From positions 1 to 29,766 of the forward strand of contig DSCZ01000446.1 of assembly GCA_011048855.1 (NCBI GenBank): a stretch of 29,766 bases of DNA, written 5' to 3'. Under the pieces are notes generated by a model. The model had not been told where the DNA came from. It made no database searches and saw nothing but the letters and a program-made list of their open reading frames with translations. Positions 1 to 10,341 of this stretch are shown piece by piece. Position 1 is the stretch's first letter. Every line of letters begins with the position of its first letter. Source of the stretch: Desulfobacteraceae bacterium. GTDB taxonomy: Bacteria > Desulfobacterota > DSM-4660 > Desulfatiglandales > Desulfatiglandaceae. Made by a program: the position numbers and the translations under genes.

Positions 1-216
1 ACCTGGAAAACAGTCGATACCGACGCCGACGCCGATAGGAGAGGTGCGGGGCAGGCCAGAATTTCATTTCGGCACTCCAGAAAGATCGATGGCGATTACG
101 ACAACGACAACCGTTCCGCTTACGCTCCACTGACAACGAGTGAACTCGAGGCGAATAAAGGCCGGGGCGGGGACGTCGCTCCTACAGAACATTAAAACCA
201 AAATCCAGCTCGGCAG

Positions 217-298
217 TGTGGGAGCACTTTGTAAGTGCGATTGTTGTCCGCAACTGGGTGTAACGATAAGGATATCGCGGATACAATCCGCTCCCACA
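217..298. repeat. REP-like paired palindromic repeat (BIME-like)
   Basis: The outer arms are perfect 9-base inverted repeats, TGTGGGAGC (217-225) and GCTCCCACA (290-298). Each arm leads into its own small hairpin: GCACTT-TGT-AAGTGC (224-238) and GCGGAT-ACA-ATCCGC (277-291). Two REP-type hairpins facing each other is the usual layout of bacterial interspersed mosaic elements. The right arm GCTCCCACAGATTC recurs at 4212-4225. Such elements are often mobilised by RAYT transposases; none is in this window. Confidence 0.7.
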
Positions 299-335
299 GA
301 TTCAGGGCACGACGGCGATAATCTTTTAATGGGCG

Positions 336-364
336 TTGACAAACATGTGCTGCCCTTGTATGAT
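336..364 (+). promoter_or_regulatory. sigma70-type promoter of the sahR-metK-ahcY operon
   Basis: TTGACA (336-341) is followed after exactly 17 bases by TATGAT (359-364), a perfect -35 box and a 5/6 -10 box. Transcription would start near 371, right at the palindrome that follows. This is the strongest promoter match on the left side of the window. Confidence 0.8.
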
Positions 365-370
365 GCCGAA

Positions 371-404
371 ACTATATCAGGATATCTTGATTAACTGATA
401 TAGT
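371..404. promoter_or_regulatory. operator palindrome, candidate SahR site
   Basis: Two nested symmetries are visible. ATCAGGATATCTTGAT (376-391) is a near-perfect 16-base palindrome. A wider inverted repeat pairs ACTATATCAG (371-380) with CTGATATAGT (395-404). The site covers the expected transcription start, so a bound protein would block initiation. ArsR-family SahR repressors are known to control metK/ahcY-type genes in Deltaproteobacteria through short palindromes; assigning this site to the protein encoded just downstream is inference from position. Confidence 0.7.
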
Positions 405-421
405 TGAGAGAAAAAATTGCC

Positions 422-1351
422 ATGATCGACAAAAACAAAAATCCGGTTGATTATTTCAAAGCGCTTGCTGATGACACCAGGGTCCGCCTTATAAACGTGC
501 TTTCGGACCGTGAATTAAATGTCAACGAGCTGGTGGCTATTTTTGAGATGGGTCAATCTCGAATAAGCCGTCACCTCAAGATTCTTGCCGATACCGGGCT
601 GGTGACCGTTCGCAGGGACGGGCTATGGGCGTTTTACCGAGGAGCGGATATAGATCAAAAAGTTTTCTCGGCCGTAGCCCCTCTGGTGAAAACACATCCC
701 CGCTACCGGGAAGATGTCGATAAGGCCGACGCCGTATTTCGGATGCGAGAAGAGGAGTCAATCCGGTTTTTCGATGCAATAGCTGAAGATTGGGATTCGA
801 TGAAGAGGAACATCATCGGTGCCTTCGATCTTACCGCCCGGATTTCAGAGAGGATTCCCCGCTGTAAAGTAGCTGCGGATCTTGGCTGCGGCACCGGCGA
901 CCTGCTGCCCGCGCTTCTGACTTCCGCCGATAAAGTCATCGGTATTGATAATTCACCCGAAATGCTGAAAAAGGCTTCCAGGCGCTTCCAGGGGGAGGAA
1001 TCCCGCGTGGACCTGAGAATTGGGCAGATCGAACATTTACCGCTCCGAGATTCGGAGGCAGGAGCCGCGGTGATAAACATGGTTTTACATCACCTGGCTT
1101 CACCATCGGAAGGAATCTTCGAAAGCGCACGGGCTCTCGAAAAAGGCGGAGAACTTATCATCGTGGATCTCGAAAAACACCAAAATGAATCGATGCGCTC
1201 CCGCTATGGAGACAGATGGCTCGGTTTTTCACCGGACCAGATTAAACAATGGGCCCGCGAGGCAGGATTCAGCGTTGTCGAACAAAGATCCTTCCCGTTG
1301 CGACGACGGTTGAAGGCGCTGTTTTACCGCCTGGCGCTCGAGCCTGAATAA
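422..1351 (+). CDS. sahR: ArsR-family regulator fused to a SAM-dependent methyltransferase domain, SahR-like
   Basis: The protein (309 aa from the ATG at 422) has an N-terminal winged helix of ArsR type (roughly residues 8-75; a helix-turn-helix with QSRISRHLKIL and a wing with GLWAFYRG) and a C-terminal class I methyltransferase domain with motif I, DLGCGTGD, near residue 153. A TTG at 404 would extend it by six residues, but it lies inside the operator and has no ribosome site, whereas GAGAG at 406-410 sits before the ATG. It lies 30 bases upstream of metK, with ahcY third. SahR regulators respond to S-adenosylhomocysteine; the methyltransferase-like domain would suit sensing it. Whether the domain still catalyses transfer cannot be told. 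The SahR name rests on fusion architecture and context. Confidence 0.8.
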   Translation: MIDKNKNPVDYFKALADDTRVRLINVLSDRELNVNELVAIFEMGQSRISRHLKILADTGLVTVRRDGLWAFYRGADIDQKVFSAVAPLVKTHPRYREDVDKADAVFRMREEESIRFFDAIAEDWDSMKRNIIGAFDLTARISERIPRCKVAADLGCGTGDLLPALLTSADKVIGIDNSPEMLKKASRRFQGEESRVDLRIGQIEHLPLRDSEAGAAVINMVLHHLASPSEGIFESARALEKGGELIIVDLEKHQNESMRSRYGDRWLGFSPDQIKQWAREAGFSVVEQRSFPLRRRLKALFYRLALEPE

Positions 1352-1381
1352 ACATATTTTTTGCTTTGAAAGGAGAACTAA

Positions 1382-3893
<2,512 letters not shown>

Positions 3894-3938
3894 TAACCGA
3901 CACGCGTTGGTCGTCCGGAAACACCGGATAAACAAAGC

Positions 3939-3980
3939 GCACCGAAACCGATGCAGATGCATCGGTTTCGGTGCCTTTCA
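3939..3980 (+). terminator. strong hairpin terminator after ahcY
   Basis: A perfect 16-bp stem, GCACCGAAACCGATGC (3939-3954) pairing with 3959-3974, has a 4-base loop (AGAT) and is followed by a pyrimidine-rich stretch (CTTTCACTCTTG). The run of T is weak, but the stem is exceptional and sits 45 bases after the ahcY stop, closing the operon. Confidence 0.75.
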
Positions 3981-4275
3981 CTCTTGTCCTTTCCCTTCCC
4001 GATGTTTATTTCTTCCTTTTAAATCAAGCCCTTTGCCCGTCCAACCAATTTCCTCGATCATGGCACGAATTGTGTAGTGGGGATAGTTGTTATCAGTTGT
4101 CTGTTATCAATTATTAGTTAGTGTGCATCCGGAAATGCCGGATGGAAACTAGTTATTGGTTGTTGGCTATTCGTTGCAGGAACGCCGTTCGGACATGACG
4201 CGATTAAAAAGCGCTCCCACAGATTCCGATACCGATGAAAAAAATCTCTCTTTTCCAAATTTACTTCTCTCCGCC
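3981..4275. other. intergenic region with dispersed repeat fragments
   Basis: There is no credible gene. TTATCAGTTGTCTGTTATCA (4090-4109) differs at two positions from 6718-6737 on the far side of comEC. A short hairpin with CATCCGG/CCGGATG arms (4126-4144), ending CCGGATGGAAACT (4138-4150), matches the element beside cspA. GCTCCCACAGATTC (4212-4225) matches the REP arm at 290-303. No clear promoter for comEC was found. Confidence 0.6.
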
Positions 4276-6810
4276 ATGTTTCAACGTCCGCTCGTACTTT
4301 TGTTTCTAGCCACCGCCGCCGGGATCACGGCCGGCCACCATCTGCACGGCTACCTGCATGAGGCAGCCGCGTTTTTATGGTTGGTTCCGCTGCTTTTAAC
4401 CGCACCGTCAGCCGTGGTTCGCTCCGGCAGGTGGCCCTGGCTGATCTGCGGAGCCTTCTCGGCCGGGCTGGCACTGGATGTTTCCCTTCATCAACCGTCA
4501 ACGCTGGCGGAAATTGCAGCAAAGCGCGGCGTTCACAGGATCGAAGCCACGGTTTGTGAGCCGCTGGCTGACTACCGCAGATACCGTCGAACAATCATCC
4601 TGGTTCACAGGATTTTCGTCGAAAATACCCCGGTGAAAGTTGAAGAATATGTTTTATTTAAAATCTACGGCCCGACTCCGTCCATGCATCCCGGCGATGG
4701 CCTGGAACTCCGGGTGCGCTTGTCTCCTTTCAAAAATTTCAACAACCCCGGAGGCTACGACTACGCGGGGAGAATGGCTCTCAAGGGCATTGCCTGCAGC
4801 GCCTATCAAGTCAGCGGACATAAGATAAAAAAGACAGAGGAAGGTCGACTTCCGGTTTTCCGCAGTATGATCGAAAAAATCCGGAGACCGGTAAGAGATC
4901 TTTATACAGACAAACTTTCACCCGGAAAACCCAGGGCGCTTCTTCGAGCCTTGATCCTCGGCGAAAAACAGGAGCTCGAAAGAGAGGTCAGGAATTGTTT
5001 CGCACGGACGGGCCTGGGGCATGTACTCGCTGTATCCGGCCTTCATATAGGGCTTGTCGGCTGGACCGCCTTTACCCTGGCGATGAAATTGATCACCGCC
5101 TCCTACCGCCTTTCGCTCGCGGTGGTTGCAGCAAGATGGGCCGCCCTGCTCTGTGCATTTCCAGTGATCATGTACACGTGCCTTGCAGGTTTTCAAATAT
5201 CGAGCCGTCGAGCGATGATAATGGCATGCACCTATCTTGCCGCGCTGTTCATCGGCCGAAGGAAAGATCTCTGGTCCACGCTCGCCCTGGCAGGTTTGAT
5301 CGTCGTCGTGACGGATCCCCACAGCCTGTTCACGGTATCCTTCCAGCTTTCGTTCACTGCCGTCGCAGGGATCATCTGGCTTGCACCGATCCTGATAAAA
5401 GCAGCCAACCCGGTCGTCAATGCCGTGCCTGCGGGCTTTCCGCGTACGGCCCTATCCTATATAACCGGACTTGCCGCTTTAACGATTACTGTCACTGTGT
5501 TCCTTGCCCCGCTTCTCGCCCATTATTTTCAACGACTTTCACTCATCTCGCTTCCGGCGAACATGACCGTAGTGCCCCTGCTGGGCACTTTTGTCGTACC
5601 GTCCGGACTTTTATCAGCGTTTGCAGCCCTCGTCTACCCGCCGGCCGCCGGCATGATAGCCCGGTTTGCCGAAGCTGGAGTTCAAGCACTGATTCACCTG
5701 GTCCAATTCTGGGATTCCTTTGCCTTTACCTCGGTCTATGTACCGGTGCCGAACCGGGCCGAAGTCCTTCTCCTCTATGCATTGATCTGTTTTACAATCC
5801 TTTCTGTGCGCCACCCCAGAGCCCGAATAATGCTGATCGCAGCGGTCGCGGTTTTCATCTTCGATGCCGCGTACTGGACATACAGGCTTCATTTCAACAG
5901 CGACTTGAGAATCACTTTTCTTGATGTAGGTCACGGCAACGCGGCGGTAATCGAAATGCCCCGAGGAACCAGGATGGTCGTCGACGGAGGAGGCTTCCCC
6001 GGGGGTGGCTTCGACACTGGGGAAATGTTGATTGCACCATTTTTAAGATCCAGAAAAATCATGTCCGTCCACTACCTGGTTTTGAGTCATCCCCAGACGG
6101 ATCATTTCGGGGGGCTCCAGTTCATTGCAGACCACTTCGGACCCGGAGAACTCTGGTATAACGGCATCCACTCTCCTCTTTCTTCCTACAAAAACCTCAT
6201 GCTCACCCTGGATAGGAGCGGCACCGCTCTTCGTGCCCCTCCTGAACTACCGGAGTCCTTTCTGATCAACGGTGTAAGGATAGAAATACTCCATCCCCGG
6301 GATATCCCGGATTTATCATTGGCCACGAATGATTCTTCGGCGGTCAACAATACGTCGCTTGTTATGCGGGTATGCTACCAGGGATCCTGTATTCTATTCA
6401 CCGGAGACATCGAAAGGGAGACAGAAGAGCTGCTCACAGCCGAAATACCCGATTTGCTTTCAAGCCTGGTCCTGCTGGTGCCGCACCACGGGAGCCGTTC
6501 ATCCAGTACTCCTGCTTTCCTGAAGGCGGTCTCCCCTCAAGCCTGCATTGTATCGGCTCGAAACAGGGGGCATAGTTCCGTTGCTTCACGACTGGAGGCA
6601 CTCGATGTTCCGATTTTCCGGACCTCCGAACAAGGAGCGGTGGAAGTGACGATAAATCGGAAAGGCTGCTGGATTAAACCCTTTATTACCGTTGGGGGGG
6701 GTTGCGCAGGGTGCAGGTTATCCGTTATCTGTTATCAGGGAAAAAGATTAAATTCGAAATTCGAATATCGAAATCCAAAACAAATTAAAATATTTAAATT
6801 CAAAGATTAA
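4276..6810 (+). CDS. comEC: ComEC/Rec2-family DNA internalisation protein
   Basis: This is a polytopic inner-membrane protein expected to carry single-stranded DNA into the cell during natural transformation. From the ATG at 4276 it is 844 aa: an N-terminal DUF4131-type region, a Competence domain with many membrane segments (AVSGLHIGLVGW), then a metallo-beta-lactamase-like domain from about residue 545 with FLDVGHGNA, SHPQTDHFGG (about 603-612) and PHHGSRSS (about 735-742). The frame is open back to a TTG at 4156 and an ATG at 4195, but those upstream codons translate a dispersed repeat (SAPTDSDTD). MFQRPLVLLFL is a typical ComEC start, although no good ribosome site precedes it. The last 20 or so residues, from about 825, are encoded by an AT-rich dispersed repeat, so the original C-terminus was probably shorter. 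No other competence genes are here. Confidence 0.9.
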   Translation: MFQRPLVLLFLATAAGITAGHHLHGYLHEAAAFLWLVPLLLTAPSAVVRSGRWPWLICGAFSAGLALDVSLHQPSTLAEIAAKRGVHRIEATVCEPLADYRRYRRTIILVHRIFVENTPVKVEEYVLFKIYGPTPSMHPGDGLELRVRLSPFKNFNNPGGYDYAGRMALKGIACSAYQVSGHKIKKTEEGRLPVFRSMIEKIRRPVRDLYTDKLSPGKPRALLRALILGEKQELEREVRNCFARTGLGHVLAVSGLHIGLVGWTAFTLAMKLITASYRLSLAVVAARWAALLCAFPVIMYTCLAGFQISSRRAMIMACTYLAALFIGRRKDLWSTLALAGLIVVVTDPHSLFTVSFQLSFTAVAGIIWLAPILIKAANPVVNAVPAGFPRTALSYITGLAALTITVTVFLAPLLAHYFQRLSLISLPANMTVVPLLGTFVVPSGLLSAFAALVYPPAAGMIARFAEAGVQALIHLVQFWDSFAFTSVYVPVPNRAEVLLLYALICFTILSVRHPRARIMLIAAVAVFIFDAAYWTYRLHFNSDLRITFLDVGHGNAAVIEMPRGTRMVVDGGGFPGGGFDTGEMLIAPFLRSRKIMSVHYLVLSHPQTDHFGGLQFIADHFGPGELWYNGIHSPLSSYKNLMLTLDRSGTALRAPPELPESFLINGVRIEILHPRDIPDLSLATNDSSAVNNTSLVMRVCYQGSCILFTGDIERETEELLTAEIPDLLSSLVLLVPHHGSRSSSTPAFLKAVSPQACIVSARNRGHSSVASRLEALDVPIFRTSEQGAVEVTINRKGCWIKPFITVGGGCAGCRLSVICYQGKRLNSKFEYRNPKQIKIFKFKD
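6718..6805. repeat. dispersed AT-rich repeat overlapping the 3' end of comEC
   Basis: TTATCCGTTATCTGTTATCA (6718-6737) is an 18/20 match to 4090-4109. It is followed at about 6750-6805 by a low-complexity block built on AATTCGAAATTCGAATATCG. Blocks of this type are familiar as intergenic repeats in many environmental bacterial genomes and translate to a recognisable peptide (KFEYRNPKQI), which here becomes the tail of ComEC. Confidence 0.6.
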
Positions 6811-6885
6811 AAAAACTTTTCTCAATAGATAACCGCCAACACCATTGAGCTGTTTTCACGCCGGCAGAAGATCAAGGCGATTGCG

Positions 6886-6915
6886 TTGACAGATCCAAGA
6901 GATACAGGATAGACT
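6886..6915 (+). promoter_or_regulatory. predicted promoter of the acyl-CoA hydrolase-radA gene cluster
   Basis: TTGACA (6886-6891) is a perfect -35 box, followed after 18 bases by TAGACT (6910-6915, 4/6). Transcription would start near 6922, about 25 bases before the first codon. Confidence 0.55.
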
Positions 6916-6947
6916 TAATAATCCTTGTAAGCGATGCAGGTTGATTT

Positions 6948-8828
6948 ATGCCGGAAAGATGGAAACGTCATTACGAATCCAACAGAACGACCGTGGAAAA
7001 GGCTCTCGAAACTGTGCGCAGGGGAGCCAAGGTTTTCCTGGGGACCGCCTGCGCGGAGCCCCAGCACCTCGTACAGGGCCTCATGAGCCGTGCGGGAAGC
7101 CTCCACGATGTTCAGATACTTCATTTCGTCACCCTCGGGCGCAAGCAACACGCAGACAAACGCTTCGACACCCGGTTTCGCCATAACGCGTTCTTCGTCG
7201 GACCTGACACCAGGGATGCAATTAACAAAGCCCAGGCGGACTATACTCCTGTTTTCATATCAGAAATCCCCGACCTTTTCCGGCGGCGCATCGTTCCGAT
7301 AGATGTGGCTCTCGTACAGACATCCCCCCCGGATGCCCATGGATTCGTAAGTCTCGGGATCTCGGTGGACATCGTCAAAGCAGCGGTGGAATCAGCCGAT
7401 GTCGTGATAGCACAGGTGAACAGGATGATGCCCCGAACCCATGGAGATACATTTATACCGTCCGGGAAAATCGATTTCATAGTTGAACACGACGATCCGC
7501 TGGTGGAGTTCGAATATCCGGCACCAAACGAAATCGGGAGCAAAATAGCCCGCAATGTATGCAAACTGGTCAACGACGGGGATACCATTCATGTCGGTTT
7601 CGGTCACATCCCTTACGGTGTTTTCAGTTGCCTCCACGACAAAAAGCATCTCGGCATTCACACGGAAGTACTCTCCGATGCGGTGATAGACCTAATAGAA
7701 GGCGGCGTTGTGACCGGTGAATTCAAGTCGCTTCATCCGGGAAAGGTTGTGTGCAGTTTCTGCATCGGCACAAGGAAAATGTATGATTATGTCCATGACA
7801 ATCCACTGATCTCCTTCTACCCGGCCGATTACGTATATAATCCTCGGGTCATAGCCCGGAACGAGCGTATGGTATCCATTGGAAGCGCCCTTGAAGTGGA
7901 TTTGAGCGGGCAGATCTGCTCTGAGTCCCAGGGCATTCATTTCCACAGTGGAATAGGTGGAAGGCTCGATTTTATCAGGGGGGCCGCGATGTCCCGGGGA
8001 GGTAAATCGATCATTTGCCTGCCTTCCACAACTAAAGACGGCCGGCGGTCCCGTATCGTCAGCCATTTCGAGGGAGGCGCCGGCGTCGTTGCAACCAGGG
8101 GAGACGTTCAATATGTGGTCACCGAATACGGGATCGCCTATCTTCACGGAAAATCCATCAGGGAAAGATCGATGGCTTTGATAAACATCGCTCATCCCCG
8201 CTTTAGAGGGAGGCTGCTGGAAGAGGCCAAGAAGCGGGCCTACGTCTTCCCGGATCAAATCCTCATCGATGCGGAAACCCACCGTTACCCTGAAGAAGAA
8301 GAGGCCAAAGAGCGACTCACCGATCATACGGTGGTTACATTGAGACCGATCAAACCGACCGACGAACCGCTGCTGCAGGATTTTTTCTATTCGCACTCCG
8401 ATGAAACAATCTACAGGCGTTATTTTCGTTCGGTTCGTTCCATGCCCCATTCAACGGCCCAGACTCTCGTCAATGTAGACTACCACTCCAGGATGGCCTT
8501 CATCGCGACCCTGGGAGCGATAGGTTTCGAGCGGATCATCGGGGTGGGCCGGTATGCGGCCGAACCCGATCTTCCAGGAATGGTCGAGGTGGCGTACACA
8601 ATCCACGAAAACTATCAGGGGCTGGGCCTCGGTACCCTGCTTCAAAACCACCTGGAAAATTATGCAAAACGGAAAGGTTTTGCCGGGGTATCAGGCTATC
8701 TGTTCCGCGACAATGCACCGATGCTGAAACTCTTCGCAAGGGGCGGAGTCTTTCACCAGGAAAGTCTCGAAGACGGGCTGATCCGGGTGTGGCGCCGATT
8801 TGAACAACAATGCCCAAACAGCCATTGA
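6948..8828 (+). CDS. acetyl-CoA hydrolase/transferase family protein fused to a GNAT acetyltransferase domain
   Basis: The 626-aa protein has two parts. Residues about 10-440 are a class I acyl-CoA hydrolase/CoA-transferase (FLGTACAEPQHLVQGL near the N-terminus; VTEYGIAYLHGKSIRER around 391-407, with the candidate catalytic Glu at 393). Residues about 465-620 are a GNAT acetyltransferase (TLRPIKPTDEPLLQDFF at its start; YQGLGLGTLLQNHL for acetyl-CoA binding). The CoA-transferase half would move or remove CoA from a short acyl-CoA. The GNAT half could acetylate a small molecule or a protein lysine, perhaps controlling CoA metabolism; neither substrate is evident. The fusion is a known architecture. 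The stop overlaps the radA start by 19 bases. Translation starts at an ATG with a short AGG ribosome site. Confidence 0.85.
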   Translation: MPERWKRHYESNRTTVEKALETVRRGAKVFLGTACAEPQHLVQGLMSRAGSLHDVQILHFVTLGRKQHADKRFDTRFRHNAFFVGPDTRDAINKAQADYTPVFISEIPDLFRRRIVPIDVALVQTSPPDAHGFVSLGISVDIVKAAVESADVVIAQVNRMMPRTHGDTFIPSGKIDFIVEHDDPLVEFEYPAPNEIGSKIARNVCKLVNDGDTIHVGFGHIPYGVFSCLHDKKHLGIHTEVLSDAVIDLIEGGVVTGEFKSLHPGKVVCSFCIGTRKMYDYVHDNPLISFYPADYVYNPRVIARNERMVSIGSALEVDLSGQICSESQGIHFHSGIGGRLDFIRGAAMSRGGKSIICLPSTTKDGRRSRIVSHFEGGAGVVATRGDVQYVVTEYGIAYLHGKSIRERSMALINIAHPRFRGRLLEEAKKRAYVFPDQILIDAETHRYPEEEEAKERLTDHTVVTLRPIKPTDEPLLQDFFYSHSDETIYRRYFRSVRSMPHSTAQTLVNVDYHSRMAFIATLGAIGFERIIGVGRYAAEPDLPGMVEVAYTIHENYQGLGLGTLLQNHLENYAKRKGFAGVSGYLFRDNAPMLKLFARGGVFHQESLEDGLIRVWRRFEQQCPNSH

Positions 8829-10177
8829 ACATCTTCGTCTGCCAGGATTGCGGCTACCGCAGCGTTAAATGGCTGGGACGCTGCCCGGATTGCGGCAACT
8901 GGAACAGCCTGGCCGAAGAAGCGACCGCACAGCGCATACCCGGAAACCGCAAGCGCCCTGCCGCAACTGCAAAAACCATCGAAGAAATCGATCCCGCCCC
9001 CGAGCCCAGGCTTGCCTCCGGGTTGTCCGAATTCGACCGCACACTCGGTGGAGGGCTGGTTCCAGGCTCGGTGGTGCTCATCGGGGGGGATCCCGGGATC
9101 GGAAAATCAACCCTGGTCCTTCAGGTACTTGACAGACTTGCAAGGACCGGAAGACCGGTACTTTATCTTTCCGGGGAAGAGTCCCCCCAGCAGATAAAAC
9201 TGCGGGCTGAAAGATTGTCCGTCCGATCCCCGGACCTCTTCATACTCTCCGCGACCTGCGTTGAAGAAATAATCGATGAAATCAAGAGGCTTTCCCCTGA
9301 AATCTTAGCCGTTGATTCGATCCAGACAATCTACACGTCTGATCTTTCGTCGGCCGCAGGCAGCGTCGGCCAGGTAAGAGAATCGGCCGCAAGATTCATT
9401 GATTTCGCGAAAAACTCCGCTGTGCCGGTTTTCCTGGTGGGCCATGTCACGAAAGAGGGCGCTATCGCCGGGCCGAAAGTTCTGGAGCATCTCGTGGACA
9501 CCGTCCTTTATTTCGAAGGCGACCGGGGACATGTGTACCGTGTACTGCGGGCGGTCAAAAATCGCTTCGGTTCAACAAATGAAATCGGCGTTTTCGAAAT
9601 GAAGGACAGCGGTCTGGCGGAAGTTTTGAACCCTTCCGGGATATTCCTGGAGGAACGCCCCCGGGACGCAGCAGGCTCCGTTGTCGTCGCCTGCGTGGAA
9701 GGAACCAGGCCGCTCCTGGTAGAGATACAGGCCCTTGTCGGCGCGAGCCCCCTCGGAACTCCACGGCGGACATCGCTCGGCGTCGACCACAACCGGATCT
9801 CTCTTCTCTCCGCAGTCCTTGCAAAAACCCTTAAAATAGAACTCGGCACCCAGGATATCTTCATCAAAGTTGCCGGCGGTATGAAAGTGGAAGAGCCGGC
9901 GGCTGATCTGGGAATCGCAGCCGGCCTTCTTTCCAGCTTTCTTGGAAAACCACTGTCCCAGGACCTGGTGCTTTTCGGAGAGGTTGGGCTTGCCGGGGAA
10001 GTGCGCGGTGTGTCACAGCCGGAGCTCCGTCTAAAAGAAGCATGCAAAATGGGATTCCGCCGTTGCCTGATGAGCCGCCGCAACCTCGAAGGAGTAAAGA
10101 ATGCTTCCGGCATGGAACTGACGGGCATCTCCTCGATGCAGGACCTGTTCCGATGCCTTTTCAAGCCCTTTCCCTGA
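8810..10177 (+). CDS. radA: DNA repair protein RadA
   Basis: RadA is a RecA-like ATPase that processes recombination intermediates and drives branch migration. The 455-aa sequence has the full set of signatures: an N-terminal C4 zinc finger (Cys 11, 14, 25, 28), Walker A GGDPGIGKST (about 93-102), the RadA-specific KNRFG (about 250-254) and a C-terminal Lon-protease-like domain. It starts inside the last codons of the CoA-transferase gene, implying translational coupling. ComEC and RadA both act on incoming single-stranded DNA, but a repeat-rich boundary and a new promoter lie between them. Confidence 0.96.
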   Translation: MPKQPLNIFVCQDCGYRSVKWLGRCPDCGNWNSLAEEATAQRIPGNRKRPAATAKTIEEIDPAPEPRLASGLSEFDRTLGGGLVPGSVVLIGGDPGIGKSTLVLQVLDRLARTGRPVLYLSGEESPQQIKLRAERLSVRSPDLFILSATCVEEIIDEIKRLSPEILAVDSIQTIYTSDLSSAAGSVGQVRESAARFIDFAKNSAVPVFLVGHVTKEGAIAGPKVLEHLVDTVLYFEGDRGHVYRVLRAVKNRFGSTNEIGVFEMKDSGLAEVLNPSGIFLEERPRDAAGSVVVACVEGTRPLLVEIQALVGASPLGTPRRTSLGVDHNRISLLSAVLAKTLKIELGTQDIFIKVAGGMKVEEPAADLGIAAGLLSSFLGKPLSQDLVLFGEVGLAGEVRGVSQPELRLKEACKMGFRRCLMSRRNLEGVKNASGMELTGISSMQDLFRCLFKPFP

Positions 10178-10341
10178 AACCCTGGTAACAATGACCTTGA
10201 ATAGACCATGCGTCCATGCTATCTGTTTTTGGATGCAAACCCGGCATCGATAAACCGGTGAACGCCTGGAAACCCGAGAGAAAAACCGATCCGGCCCGTG
10301 ATGTCTCGAGACGAAACCGGATCGCGGCAAAAAGAAACCCA

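Larger units (their letters stand above)
1..403. other. repeat-rich non-coding region upstream of the SAM-cycle operon
   Basis: I see no credible gene here; the short open frames are translations of repeats. From left to right it holds a fragment matching the right part of the 79-bp dispersed repeat (bases 1 to about 37, compare 15633 onwards), a REP-like end around 165-187 (GACGTCGCTCCTACAG), a REP-like inverted pair (217-298), then the promoter (336-364) and operator (371-404) of the downstream operon. Confidence 0.7.

Noticed and set aside
140..394. Open frame of 84 codons in the left intergenic region
   Set aside because: It translates the REP-like repeat and runs through the promoter and operator; the peptide is repeat-derived.
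4156..4275. N-terminal extension of ComEC from TTG 4156 or ATG 4195
   Set aside because: These codons translate dispersed repeats and a hairpin, and family starts align best at 4276. The choice is not certain because no start has a strong ribosome site.
4995..5924. A 309-codon frame inside comEC
   Set aside because: It is a shifted reading of the Competence domain, rich in Cys, Arg and Ser, without motifs.
4276..10177. comEC and radA as parts of one DNA-uptake operon
   Set aside because: A 137-base gap with repeat DNA and a separate promoter (6886-6915) lies between comEC and the next gene, and an unrelated CoA enzyme sits between them.
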